Assembly: GCA_009763385.1 (NCBI GenBank)
Contig: CM019823.1
Span: 170,634,636 to 170,698,635, forward strand
Direction: 5' to 3'
DNA: 64,000 bases
From: Coix lacryma-jobi var. lacryma-jobi
Lineage: Eukaryota > Streptophyta > Magnoliopsida > Poales > Poaceae
This document shows positions 10,967 through 22,782 of the stretch, one piece after another; position 1 is the first letter of the stretch, and each line of letters starts with the position of its first letter. The notes beneath the pieces were generated by a model that had not been told where the DNA came from, did no database searches, and was given only the letters and a program-made list of their open reading frames with translations. The position numbers and the translations under genes were made by a program.

Positions 10967-12068
10967 TGTCGGGGGAACACCAAAGGGTACCCCAATCAAC
11001 GCAAAACCAATAGGTTAAACCTAGAACACCAATTAATAGCAAAACCTAGCAAGTATAACCTTCTAAAAAGCCAACTCCTCGAGCCCCGGTACATAGGCCT
11101 CGAGCCCTCCGCAGCCATACATCGCTCCTCGAGACCCCACGCGGGGACCTCGAGCCTCTCTGGCGCGACAGCCTATCCCTCGAGACGCTCCACGCCTCCC
11201 TCGAGCGGCACGGGCACCGGATACCAACCTCATACTGCGTATTTAATGCGTTCACCTACTCCGGTCACGTCTTCTGGTGCACGGCGACATGCGCCACAGT
11301 AAACTAGAGCCACAGTCAAATCTCGCTTTCACCTCAAGCATGGGCAAAAAGGCGCAAGTACAGCACTGTTGGGCCGTGCCCTGCACTGTAGCACACTCGA
11401 GCCTCATCCCGAGGCCTGGGATCCCGCTGTACGCCCGGGCGTTCCAGGACTTGCCCATACCTGCGGGGGCTCGAGCCCTCCGTAGGCGCCACCTCGAGGC
11501 CGGCTCCGCGCCCCTCGAGCCCTAACTGCTTTCACGCTATTGGAGGGCAGGTACCCCAAGACCCGGAGGGACCCCGCCGTGTCCTGTACGTACCGGGATG
11601 GGTGCTGTACGAGTTCCACATCGCCACGCCTCCACGTCCGCGCCCGGGATGGAGGCCACGTATCAAGGACGCCTCAACAGCAACACCCACGTTGGCTACA
11701 GTGACTTCGACGAGACAGAGTTCCTACCCTTCGCCATACCGAACGTTGTACATGTCAATCCTATGTAAACCCTGGCCTCCTCTTGTTCTATAAAAGGGGA
11801 CGCCAGGGCCCTTCGCGCGCAAGGAAGACACACGAGTCCACACACAAAAACACGAGTCCAGACTCCGGTCCACGCTCATTGAGCTTGTATTGCCCCTGTA
11901 CAAGCACTTAGGTGCAAGTAATACGAGAACCTCCTCCCCCGCTGGACGTAGGGCCTTCTTTGCCCGAACCAGGATAAATCCTTGTGTCATCTTGCATCAT
12001 CATCCAGGAAGAGAACACGCGATCATATTACTAATTGGTGTCATACCCCCGGGGTCGAAACACCGACA
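10967..12068 (+). repeat. 3' LTR of the Gypsy/Tat element
   Basis: 1102 bp, near identical to the 5' LTR, with the same TGTCGG/CCGACA ends and the TATA motif at 11788-11796. Differences include ccgtagcc/ccgcagcc near the start and several one-base indels. Confidence 0.93.
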
Positions 12069-12183
12069 TATACATATATCACTTTTCCATAAATATTTTA
12101 TAAAAATAAGAGGTCAAAGTTGTATTTTGAAGACCGTATCGCTGCCCTAAACGTCAACTAATATATATGGTATGGAGGGAGTA
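12069..12183. mobile_element. Truncated Stowaway-like MITE end
   Basis: AT-rich sequence running into ggtatggagggagta at ~12168-12183, the typical right end of a Stowaway element. The left end is missing: the Gypsy 3' LTR abuts directly, and no matching left end exists beyond the 5' LTR. Confidence 0.4.
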
Positions 12184-12517
12184 TAGTACTGGCACAAGCT
12201 TGTTGGTTTTTTTTCCCACTTACTGCGAATTAGGAATTACTATTAGGAGAAGAGCATCAGTAGTGTATGATCCAGCTAGTTGTTTTACCGGTGGCTCGTT
12301 ACTCTTTTACCATGTCTGTAGTATCCTGAGCCTGTCTATTTCTTGTTGGGATATAGCTAAATCCAGATACTGTGATGTGAGCAATGAATGAATGAGCTGC
12401 ATCACCTGCATGCGCCATGCACGACCACTATGGCAGGCAGCAGATGCGATCCGACCTGAGGAATCACAATCAGGCAGGAGGATTGGATCATACCACTATG
12501 GCCGAATGGGGAGCTTC
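12184..12517. other. Intergenic sequence
   Basis: No ORF with codon-like composition, repeat or RNA gene recognised. It is the original DNA left of the solo LTR; its last five bases (gcttc) are one copy of that insertion's target duplication. Confidence 0.5.
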
Positions 12518-15500
12518 TGTGACGGAACCTCCTGGATTATTAGGGCCCACGTGTACTTGTCCTTGTCCTACAGACCTCGGACAAACATACACTGTGCCCA
12601 ATAGCCCAAAAGACCCATCACGTGTCATCGGGTAACCCGACTCATTCACGTTTCCTTACACTCCCAGGATCATTGCAAGAGTCATTGCAGTATTACAACA
12701 TTTCACAATAATATACATCAGAGAATAAAAGTGCGGAAGTATTATACCATAAGTTTTACAAACCAGATGTTCAAACTCACACCATTATTACAAACCAAAG
12801 TTTTGAACTTTACCCTAAGTAGTGGAAGGAGCATTAAAAACCATATTTCACAAAAACAACCCCGCCTAAGGGTTGCATTACTCCTCCCCGGACACATCCT
12901 CCTCAACGACGGTCACGCAACAAGCCTCAAAAAAGGCTGCTCGTGAGCGTCACCTGCAACAGTGGATTAACAAATCCTGAGTACAAAGGTACTCAACAAG
13001 ACTGACCCGACGAGAGAAGAGAAGAACAGGTATGCTGGCTTGGGTAGGCTCAACAGTATTTTCATTTGCATAAAAGCTTACTAAGTAGTTCTAGATCCAA
13101 ATTTTACTTAATCATTTGAATACTTGATAAGAACTGAAAGTAAGTAAATCATTAGTGAGAGAGCATCATTATTCTTTCTTAAACCAAAACCATTTTCATT
13201 CTACGGTGCGGGTCGAAAGATTGAGTCTCCTTAACCGAGGAGCACGACGATTCGAATCGATTCAACCAGATCTGGGAGTTTTCCACGATCATACGATATA
13301 TGTAGACCCTAGATCACACATATACCAACCCCAGCCTCGGATCCTCTAAACAAGACCGGGTCCGCGCCACCCGAGAGTACTTGTACACCTCCAATCCGGG
13401 ACTTCGACCCACGAGGGTAGCTAGTACTCCCGCCATCTCCACTCCCAGTGCGCGATTAGCCGTTCTCATTTAAGAACCACCAAGGCAAGGCAGGACTTAC
13501 CGTAGCATATGATCGGTACTTCACGGTTTCTCAATCTAGCAGCCAACAACGGTTAACCCTAATCGACACATCCGGGTTACCCTGCATCTAATCCAAGGAT
13601 CGACGCAGGTGCCCGTCTGATCTTAACCATCATTCTTTCTCGTTATCATACCAAGACGATAAAAACTAAAACAATTATCGGGAGCGTGAGAAAGCAAGGC
13701 TGAGCATTTCTATCTTTGCATAAAGCAGGTATCAAGGAATGATATATCGATAACAAGGTTGATCATGCATCAACAGGTGTAAAGCATTTATTTGATAAAC
13801 ATTTAATGCATCAAGTTATCGAAAGTAAGTGTAAATGTAAAACCAAGGAAAAGGTTAAATGAACCGGGGCTTGCCTTCGTTGATCGGGGAGAATCTGGAA
13901 CTCCGGATAACTGGGGTCAACTAGACACTCTGAACTTTCTGGATCAAACTCGCCTGGACACTCAAACACTTCCGAAGCTACACGATAAAAGAGTATATGC
14001 TTAATGAGATGCTCATGTCATGATCATGGTAAGAATGGAAATTACACTTGACTTGCAACAACTTGCCTCCACGGTAAAGTTGCAAACCAACAAACAAACT
14101 TATAAACATATATGGTTACAAAGAGTGACTCTTATCTACATCATCCAGCAGATCAAGATAATTCACTTATCTTAACCTTTTAAAACTACTCAAAAGAACT
14201 TGGGATTTATGTTTTATACCATTATTTAACCACAAAGAAAGCAATTTTAATTAGCCGAAAATAAGTTGTGCAGTTAACTATGTTTAAATTAGTTCAAACT
14301 TGGTACACAGATTGGTTATGATTCATTAAGTGCACAACATAAATTTCAGCATTTTTGGAGTTAAACTTGATTTTATAAAAATCATTGAAGGCTTATTTAA
14401 GAATTAAGAGGCATAATTTTTACTGTAAAACATAATACAGAAACATGTATATATTATATTTTTCATAAAAACTACACATTTCATAGAACATGCACAAAAT
14501 TTTCATAATTTTTGGCTCAACAGATTAATTCATACAAAAATAACAACACTAGCATTACCATGCACATAACAGGAAAAAGATTAAAACGTTTGGAAACACA
14601 AAACCCTTGATGGGCCGAAACTGACCCAAACGGCCCAACTCCGGCCTACGGCCTCAGACAGCCGGACTCTATGTGCTAGCGTCCTCTATCTCCGCTTCGC
14701 GCCGAGGCCAACGGATCTCCGTCTCGCCCGAGGCCAGCGGATCTCCGTCTCGCCCGAGGCTAGCAGTTCTCCGCCTCCGCCTCGCCCGAGGCTTTCTTCG
14801 GCTCGCCCGAGACCTGCGCCCGGTAGCCTCGACTCCTCCTCCGCCTCGCCCGAGACCTTCTCCGCCTCGCCCGAGACCCTCTCCGGCTCGCCTGAGGCTG
14901 GCAGCCAAAAGCTTTGACCGAACACGCACCCGCGTTGACCGGCCTCCAACCTTAACACCGGCGAGGTCTCCGACGACGGTGAGGCCTCCCACAAACTCGT
15001 CTGGATCCCGCGCATCACTTCCACTCCTCACTGACCCCAGCACCCCACGGTCTCGTTGAACCTTCAAACTTCCTCCCTCGACCTCTCTCTCTACCCCGAC
15101 GACGACACAAGCGGACGCGGCGGCACGGCGGCGGCACGCCGGCCAACTGGGAGCTCTAACGAGCCAACGAACAAGCGCATCAGCACCAGAGGCTCACCAC
15201 GACTCTAGTGAGCTAGGTTCCCGAAGCTGACGTGGCTCCGAACGGTGATGACGACGACGGCGGCGGATCTCAGCGGTGCGGCTCAACGGCGATGACCTGT
15301 TCCGGCTGAGACAGAGAGAGACAAGGTCAACGACCTGGTGCTAGAGTAGCAGCAACAGATAAGGAAGAGAAAACGGGGCTCAGGTGATGACGATAGGGCT
15401 CCGAGCTTGCTGACCACGGTGGCGGCGTCGATGGAGATGTTCGGGACCGGAGACGAAGACGACGACCACGCCGGGCGGCTGCGGGGGTGAGCGAGGCTGC

Positions 15501-16655
15501 TACCTAGCTCTATGGCTCCGCAACGACGAGGCGAACACGGTGACGTGGTTGAACAGAGCGAACGAGCGCTCAGGTGGCCGGCGTAGCTAAGCAGAGGAAT
15601 GACGGCGACGACGAGCGAACAGAGGAGAAAGCGAAACACGGAGCTTTCCGTGGTATAAGAAGGACGAAGGAGAGGGCGGCGGCGTGAAGAACTTGCGCAC
15701 GCAGCGGCCAAGCAGCTCGCTGGCGCGACGCATGCGCCCCAGCGCGAGCACGGCCCGAGCGGCGCAGCTCGCTGGCGAGCTCTGGACAGTTCCTCCCCTT
15801 TGCACTGTTCCTTGCTCTCTCCCCCTTTCTGAAAACTTAAAATTACTTTTGAAACCCTAACTGCACTTCAAGTTTTGCCAACATAAGGAATGTAGAGTTT
15901 GAAAAGTTGTACAACTTTGTTTTAACACCCTATGGCTAATTTCAACTGGAAATAAGTTAAACTGACCAAAACAGTTCAAACTCAAATCAAATTGAAAATT
16001 TGAAAAGGGGACAGATTTAGGGTTTTGTATTAAAAGCAAAATTACTTTTGATTTTGCAATAATACTTGAAAAATGGTCAATGTATAAAATGTTCCTTTTG
16101 AAATTCTCTACAACTTTTATGTAAACCTCAAACTCAGATTTCAAATAATTTTTGAAATGCAAGTTCAGAATCAAAAGGGACCATTCCCAGGGTTTGAATA
16201 GATTCAAAATTACTTGGAATTTTGTACAGAAACTTTGAAAACTTTAAACACCAAAGTTGTACCTCTTCTCAAGATACTAAAAAAGCTTTTAGGGTCAGCC
16301 CCTAAAAATGCACAGATTTTGAGTTACTAGAAAGGGTTAATTTAACTTATATAGAAATTGATGATCTCTTCCCATTTTTAAGCTAAATAAACTTTGTAAC
16401 CTTTTTAATTGTTAAACCTGGATTCATGCCTTTACATGACTCTAGTCAAAAGGGAATGAACACAAGTCACTTCATAATGACATTCCAAAATAGGATTTTG
16501 AGCTACCTCACAAGCAATAACAAAATGCTCACACATTAAGAATTAAACTCATTTTAGTGGATGCATCTCAAGTGAGCTAGCATATGATGCTATGGAATGG
16601 AATGCTTATGATGGCATGACAATATTTTATTCATGTAAACACCTGAGGTGTTACA
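12518..16655 (-). mobile_element. Solo LTR, 4.1 kb, Gypsy (probably Del/Tekay type)
   Basis: Read on the minus strand it begins TGTAACACC and ends CCGTCACA. It is flanked by a perfect 5-bp duplication gcttc (12513-12517 and 16656-16660). No second copy of the LTR and no gag/pol coding lies between, so it is a solo LTR left by recombination between the two LTRs of a full element. It matches 40395-44623 in ends, length and general layout. In the middle (~14690-14900) is a GC-rich run of ctcgcccgag(g/a) units. Lineage assignment is from the TGTAACACC terminus and the great LTR length. Confidence 0.85.
14690..14900. repeat. GC-rich minisatellite within the solo LTR
   Basis: Irregular repeats of ctcgcccgagg with ctccgcctcgcc between them. 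The other solo LTR has a related array (ctcgggcgagacggaagg) at about 42900-43090, so this is a shared feature of the LTR family. Long ORFs here on both strands are by-products of GC richness. Confidence 0.6.
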
Positions 16656-16660
16656 GCTTC

Positions 16661-16804
16661 ACGCTGTGCATCACTACTGCATGCCACGGTACATTGCCAT
16701 GCATGGACCGTCATGTGATTGATGCGGATGCCAAGCAAGTGTGGATGGTGTGCTGCTGCTGACACTGACGACTCCCTGCTCCCCATCTCCATTTTAAAAA
16801 TAAA
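16661..16804. other. Intergenic sequence between solo LTR and MITE
   Basis: Short unique-looking sequence; nothing recognised. Confidence 0.4.
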
Positions 16805-17004
16805 GGCCTGTTTAGTCCCCCATCTCCCAAAATTTTCCATTATATCAATGTTCGGACGTATGTATGGAGCATTAAATGTAGGTAAAAAAATAACTAATTG
16901 TACTTTTAGTATGTTCATGTTGAGACGAATCTTTGGAGGCTACATAGTCCATATTTAGACAAAGTTTGTCAAATACAGGAAAATTTTTCCATCTAAACAA
17001 GGTC
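16805..17004. mobile_element. MITE with GGCCTGTTTAG ends
   Basis: The ends ggcctgtttag and ctaaacaaggtc are inverted copies, flanked by aaa on both sides. Internal phrases (gagcattaaatgtag, aactaattgta, gagacgaatctttg, gtcaaatac) are those of a very common panicoid MITE family. About 200 bp, non-coding. Confidence 0.7.
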
Positions 17005-17694
17005 AAAGGCGAAAAAAAAGATGCCAGAAAGGTCTAGAAGAACAGAGTGATAGTGCCTCCCGTCGGGGCATGCGCCTTATCCTGACGATGAGGAAGCTCA
17101 GCAGCAGCAGGCGCGGCGGCAGTAGATCGAGCGCTGAGCTTCATTACGACGGTACTCTGCTTTGAGTGGGACTGTGATAGGAACCGTTTTTTTTAAGCTC
17201 CACGGAGCGGATTCTCAGATAGTTTGACTGTCAAACGTATTTTTCCAGTGAAAAGTGATTTTCGTTGATTATATGAAGTGATTCTCTGAAATGAGCTAAG
17301 AGGCTGATAGCTAAGAAAAAAGTAGCTTCAACTGATTCTGTGAAGTGATACTCTATCCTGATTTTGAGAAGTTATATCAAAGAATGAAAGAGAATCACTT
17401 TCAGCAACAGAATCACTTCACTAGAGAATCTGGAAGCACAGTTCTCCCAAACAGACCTACAGTAGTGAGTGGATTGAATTGCAATACATTTAGTATACTT
17501 CAGTTTCTTTTTTTCCAACTTTTTTTTTTAAGAAAAGAGAGAAAGAGGCAAAACTTCAAAAGGGCGCGATGCAGCTTTAGATCAACAATTTTTTCGACGC
17601 TTATACAAAGAAGAAGACAAAAAAACAACCACAATTTTCATGAAGCAACAACGCATCATCAAGGCAGGATCTCTGGTTGGTCCCGTACGTAGTA
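17005..17694. other. Intergenic sequence with a degenerate MITE-like core
   Basis: About 17190-17460 reads as agctccacggagcgg, repeated variants of agaatcacttc, and ends agcacagttctcccaaacagacc. This looks like a decayed MITE family with internal dyads. The rest shows no gene. Confidence 0.35.
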
Positions 17695-17949
17695 GTCCCT
17701 CCGTCCAACAAAACATGCAATTCTCACTTATCGAGGAGTCAAACATTTTGAACTTTAACCAAAATTATATAAAAAAGTACAAACATTTTTTATACAAAAA
17801 TATACCATTAAATTAGTAATAAAATATATTTTCATAATAATTTTATTTAGCGACATAAATATTAATATTTTTATTATAAACTTGGTCAAACTTGAGTTAA
17901 TTTGACCGGCACGGATCCCATAATTGCATGTTTTTATGGACGGAGGGAG
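17695..17949. mobile_element. Stowaway MITE
   Basis: Ends gtccctccgtcc and ggacggagggag are inverted copies, flanked by TA at 17693-17694 and 17950-17951. Interior is AT-rich with the usual gtcaaac / gtttgac arms. 255 bp. Confidence 0.85.
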
Positions 17950-17951
17950 TA

Positions 17952-18420
17952 CATCACAGGCGTACGATCTGCACTGCCGTGCCGCTGACTCGCTCATCAG
18001 ATCAGGGTAGGCTTTTGTTACCCATTGTTAGGGCAAGTGTACAGCGCCTGTGATGGTGCTACGTTTTGCCACGTCAGGTGGTGCGTGCTTGTTCTATTTT
18101 GCCTCAATATGTAAACTCTGCTAGCACAGTTAAATAGGACCCGCAATGAATAAATTATTGTCTTCTCCCACCCTCCACATCTATTTTCAAGCATTTTTTT
18201 TCTCCTTTCTCCTCTAGCACCAGGTGCTAGAATAGGCAACAAGTGCCAAGAGGCGCTAAGCTAGCACCATCTCTATAATGTATAACACCTCATGTTCTTT
18301 TTTTAGCACTACCTTAGCGTAAACATTGGAGCTACTCTTAAGTAGCTGAAAATTTGTACAGGCTGGCGAAAACATGTTACAGCGAATATTCGAACAGTAA
18401 GTCTAAGGGTGTAGAGGGTA
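17952..18420. other. Intergenic sequence
   Basis: AT-rich with a short GC patch near 17960. A stretch from ~18028 (gggcaagtgtacagcgc) to ~18345 looks MITE-like, but I could not define its ends. Confidence 0.3.
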
Positions 18421-18518
18421 ACCTTTAGTGCATCTCGGCTCCTCTTTAGTTTAAATATTTATAATAAACATATTACAAATATTTATACTAAAGAGGGTTA
18501 GAGGTGCACCTAAGGATC
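18421..18518. repeat. Hairpin-forming dyad, small MITE
   Basis: Arms 18424-18463 and 18478-18515 are inverted copies (ctctttagt with actaaagag; agtgcatct with gaggtgcac), separated by ~15 bp. It resembles a foldback MITE of ~100 bp. Confidence 0.5.
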
Positions 18519-18832
18519 ACTAATTTACATTCTTAAGTAGGTCGAACAAGAAGTTAGAGCGTTTCCGAACAACAGAGTACCTACCTATTCCTCGTCTCTT
18601 AAACACGTCTATATAGGTGGTGATCTTGTACTACTACTGATAATTATTTTTATTTTTATTTTTTTTCTTTTCTTTTTTTCTCCTTTAACAGATATTACTA
18701 ATATACCAATCAATACTGCACTGTCATCCACCATAATCCCCATGGGCATTCTTCCTCCTATATGGATTGAGACAGTAAATACCTTAGATCAGTTCCAACT
18801 TCCAAGCGTTGAATTAAGACAAGAATACATAA
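18519..18832. other. Intergenic sequence
   Basis: AT-rich with a long T-rich stretch at 18645-18690. No gene or repeat recognised. Confidence 0.4.
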
Positions 18833-19221
18833 GGCTAGTCTCAATAAGATTTTATAGGAGTGTCATGCACATTAAATAAACTCTGATTTACACTTTTTGC
18901 ATGAAACTCTGAGGAGAGAGAAGACATTCGTTTCATCCCCATGATACGATCTAGGCGACGTTTCCAAGACCGTGAAACTCGAACGAAACCGGCCTTGAGG
19001 GCCTTGGTTGTTTCATCGCAAGGCGGAGGTGAGGCCACGGACGCATACGCGAACGCCGGTCATACACAAACAGAGGTAAGATAAAGGTATGTGAGACCTA
19101 TAAATAGTAAAATAATCTATGAAACCGTGCGTTGAAACTTTACATTATAGGAAAGTTTTATTTTAATGTAAAGTTTCGTGCGTTGGAAGCTGGAATGTGA
19201 AACTAACTATTGAGACTAGCC
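18833..19221. mobile_element. Tourist-like (PIF/Harbinger) MITE, GGCTAGTCTCAAT family
   Basis: Begins ggctagtctcaat and ends attgagactagcc, perfect inverted copies, flanked by taa on both sides (18830-18832 and 19222-19224). The TAA duplication is characteristic of PIF/Harbinger. Sub-terminal phrases tgcacattaaat, gaaactctgaggagagag and gtttcatcccc recur in the larger element at 52152-52997. 389 bp. Confidence 0.8.
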
Positions 19222-19224
19222 TAA

Positions 19225-19551
19225 CGTATACCCAAAAATAGGCCTTCAAATTCTTTAACTAAATAATCTCGGGAACCAGGCCGTAAATTAAAGGATCATA
19301 ACTGTAAGCAGGGTTTTTTTTAATTTCCCCACCATTCTATTTATTTTCTGAAAAAAAAGAAAAAGAAAATGAATGGCGTGTACTGTACGTACTCCAGACG
19401 ACCACGCGCCACGTAAGCTTCTTATCCGCTGAGTCATCATCATATACAGTACGCGACGTTGACGCACGTGCAATATAGCTTTTTCTTAAATACTTTTACT
19501 GTGTCTAGCATAGTAAGATTATGCTTTTAAAAATATATATATTTAGTACGG
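19225..19551. other. Intergenic sequence
   Basis: AT-rich, no gene recognised. Phrases such as catccgctgagtcatca recur near 20645, suggesting two diverged copies of a small repeat. Confidence 0.4.
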
Positions 19552-20160
19552 ATGGATCGTACTGTATATATTACTCTACAAGACGAACCGCAATGGGGAA
19601 CGGTATGCGTTCCGCTAACGCATATAGCGTACGCGCTCGCGGACGGGAGAGCTACAACGGCGTCCGCTACGCCGTCCGCTACCCGCGCCCGTCCGTCAAA
19701 TTCGGCGGGATGGCGGATGGATAGCGGACATGCGCTACCGGCCGGCGGCCCCACCACGCGCTGCCATGGCCGGAAGGAGATCGAGAGGGAGGTGCCCGCG
19801 CTACCATGGCCGGAAGAGAAGGGAGGGAGAGAGAGAAAGAGGGAGGCAGGGGTGGCACGGAAGGAGCCATGGCCAGAAGGAGAGAGGAGAGCTCTGCCGT
19901 CGGGCTGCGCGGATGCGTGGAGAAGGAGGAGAGTGCGGGCGGCGCTTGAGCTTCGCCGCCGGCCGCACGGCGAGCTCCGCCGCCGGGGCCGCGCGGGCGA
20001 GAGCTCCACCGTCGGGTCGCGCGGGCGAGCTCCACCGCCAGGCCGTACGGGCGCGTGGAGAAGGAGGAGAGCGCGGGCGGCGTGTGAGCTCCGCCGCCGG
20101 GCCGCGCGGGCGCGTCGAGGAGGAGGACAGCGGGCGGCATGTGCGAATGGATAAGGAGGA
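19552..20160. repeat. GC-rich block of degenerate repeats
   Basis: About 600 bp of high GC in an AT-rich setting, built from imperfect units such as gccgccgggccgcgcgggcg and ggagaaggaggagagcgcgggcgg. Open frames exist on both strands but their products are low-complexity Arg/Ala/Gly or Pro/Ser and resemble no protein I know. Probably transposon-derived. Confidence 0.5.
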
Positions 20161-20762
20161 GAAGAGGAAAAAGAAAAAGGGAAAAAAATCCTGACACATG
20201 GGCTCTACGGTGGATAGAGTATGATATAGAAGATGAATGAGTGTGGCAGAATTGGATATAGAGAAAAAAAAACTTGATGGCCAGACAATATAGAGGATAA
20301 AAATAGAAGAACGTGAGTGCGGATAGTCTAATGTGATGTGGTGGTGGTGGTGGTGTTTTATTGTCGTCAGCATACAGTACCGTGCACGAAGCAGTAATGT
20401 CCCTAGCTAGCATGCAGCAAACTTAAACCAAAAGGAGATGATGCAATGCAAGGAGGATTTGGTTCCCTGATAGCAAATGAAAAGAAAACGATACACTGCA
20501 CACACAGGATTTGATTTCCCTATAGCAGCAGTAGCAGATTAATTCATATTATAATTATAATTATAAAAAGAAAAGAAAAAAGAAGCCGCAGGGCCGGCGG
20601 CATACAGGCAGGCGTGTGCGACGAGTACTCCGCACGAAGGTTATCCATCCGCTGAGTCATCAAACACACACACGCGACGGCGACGCTACTGTCAACGAGT
20701 ATTAGTACTACTGCCAGGAAGGAGGAATCCACTATGAACCACTACTGCCGCTGCTGCTACTA
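20161..20762. other. Intergenic sequence
   Basis: Contains a GTG-repeat at 20334-20355 and a short (aattat)n run near 20545. No gene recognised. Confidence 0.4.
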
Positions 20763-20882
20763 AGGGGCTGTTGGAACGCAGGAATTTTATGGAAATTACG
20801 GAGAAATTTCATAGAAATCAGTTCAATTTTCACAGGAAAAACGTAGCAACGGAAAAATTTTCCCGCGTTCCAAACAGGGCCT
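20763..20882. mobile_element. hAT-like MITE with TTGGAACGCAGGAAT ends
   Basis: Ends ggctgttggaacgcag and gcgttccaaacagggcc are inverted copies with one or two differences. The interior has the typical gaatttcat and gaaattac repeats. About 120 bp. A diverged copy lies at ~28806-28925. Confidence 0.55.
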
Positions 20883-21259
20883 AATATAATAATAATACAG
20901 TAATAGTACTGCTACCAGGAAGGAGGAATCCACCGCCACCACTAATCCACGGCCACTCGAATGGAACGGAAGGAAAAAAAAAGGAAAAAAGGAACACGAG
21001 GCGTGTACGTACGTACGTACGTACTGTACGCTTGTGAGCTCCACGTTTTCCCAACCATTTAAAAAAATGCAAATGCAACAAATAGGGAATGGACATGCGT
21101 GCAGCAGGGCAGCCAGCCATCCACGTGCAGCAGACATGCTCCTCCTCCCGGTCCCGGGCCGGGCCCTGCCGACAGCCGCCACAGGGCCCCACGTGTCAGC
21201 CTGAACCCCAGAGGCCGACGAAAGTCCAAAGGGGGACGACGACGTGAGCGAGCGCGAGT
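20883..21259. other. Intergenic, moderately GC-rich
   Basis: Holds a (gtac)n microsatellite at 21004-21025 and a ccacgtgtcag motif at 21191 that resembles a G-box. I found no associated coding region. Confidence 0.35.
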
Positions 21260-22782
21260 GAGGGCTCCGTAATGGTGTTTAAATCGCTACCTATTTCATC
21301 TCTAAGAAGAATGTTACCTCTAAACAGCTAGCTAGATGAGACATCTTATACATAACTATATTTTGATGAGGCAACTTACAAAAAAAAAGTAGCACTCTTA
21401 TTGGGAAGTCGCTAGCTATTTGATCTCTCTCCTCAATAGAAAATAAGAGTACTACTTTTTTATTATTTTAATACGTCATCTCGCTAGCCATTTGTAAAGT
21501 GCTATTGAAAGCCGATATAATTTTTTTCTTCTAGCTAGCTATTAACAACCATTGCGCATGGCCTGACGCTGCTGATCGCTGGCTCCCTCCCGTCGGGCAC
21601 CCGCTCACCCACCTTGTACTGTGCTCCACCCCTTCCAAATATAAATTATTTTTAAAATTAGAGAGTCCAAAAGTTTTCTAAGGTTAACTATATTTGTAAT
21701 ACTAATTTTAGAATACAATTATGTTTTCATAATATACCTTTTATACTATATATTTATTTCTATTATTTTAGTCAATTTTGAAAAAAATTAACTCTGCAAG
21801 ATTTGGAACAAAGGAAGAGTATATATATATACTTCCCTCCGTATCATAAATGAGTTCGTTTTGATCGCGACACGGTCTCCAAAAGCATACTTTGACCACT
21901 TATTTTTAAAAAATATTTGTAAAAGTGGTTATATATATACTTTTATGAAAGTATATATAACGTGTGGTTACTAAATCGATGTATTATATGAGTAATGTAT
22001 AAATTGAATTAATTAATTATGAATTGAAGGGCAACCGCAACCCCCTCGGCGCCTGGCTGATTTTAATCGACGCCTGAAATTCACGCCACCAGTTGCTACT
22101 CCTCATACTGATAGCAGCCGCCGCCTGCAGCTCCGGTCCGAACGGTCGATGCAGCAGCCCCGCGCTGCACCGACTTGTTTGCTCGCAAAAATCTTTAAAT
22201 CATTATTTTATAATAATTGATTTTGGCTATTTCAACAGTATATATGAGTGTGAATAAATCAAAATACGGCTGATAGACAAATGAATAGGTTGGTTATTCT
22301 TTTTCAAAAAAAATCATTACATTTTGGAGAGTTATTGTATATAAAATAGACTATTTTTAAATATGTGTACTTAGAGAGTCATTATTTCATTTTCTATATT
22401 TTTTTAGCAGAAAAAAATTCAATGTAAAAGATTGTTATAAACATAACCGATTAAAACAAAAATTGTTGATACATTCTTTTTTTTAATATAGACTTCTTCT
22501 ACTGATGAGGAAGAAAGAATATCCTCTTGAAGTTGCTAAAAGTTAATAATACACTATACTCCTCTGTATATATACACACCTGGAATGTCGAAGTCACTCT
22601 GAGTAGAGCGTTTGCCGTTTCCCAAATGTAAACTCAAGTTACTATGAGTAAGTCATAGGCTTGTGATGTCACTATGAGGTAGAGCTAAACTCAAGTTTCC
22701 CCAAATCTAGTATAAGTTAATTCTTGGATGTAGAGAGAGAGAGCACAAACAACTTGGTGCCGCATATAATAAACTCAAGTTA
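21260..22782. other. AT-rich intergenic DNA with MITE debris
   Basis: About 21260-21560 has inverted gctagctag-rich segments of a Tourist-like MITE. A decayed Stowaway-like piece lies at ~21637-21830 and a partial one starts at ~21829 (ttccctccgtatcataaatg). Nothing coding recognised. Confidence 0.4.

Larger units (their letters stand above)
1510..12068 (+). mobile_element. Gypsy LTR retrotransposon, Tat lineage (RIRE2/Grande-like), internally deleted
   Basis: Two long direct repeats (1510-2617 and 10967-12068) begin TGTCGG and end CCGACA. The plus strand encodes the start of gag fused directly to integrase; no protease, reverse transcriptase or RNase H is present. The minus strand carries a large gene of the putative gypsy-type transposon family (PF04195), as in Tat-lineage elements. 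The element is therefore non-autonomous. The flanks do not match as a 5-bp duplication (aaagt left, tatac right), so inter-element recombination or a flank deletion is likely. LTRs differ by about 20 substitutions and a few small indels by eye, near 2%, which implies a recent insertion. Confidence 0.9.

Noticed and set aside
14669..15067. Both-strand ORFs in the first solo LTR
   Set aside because: Same reason: ctcgcccgag repeats keep frames open by composition.
19552..20154. 200-residue ORF as a host gene
   Set aside because: Arises from degenerate GC-rich repeats; overlapping ORFs on the other strand are equally long and no domain is visible.
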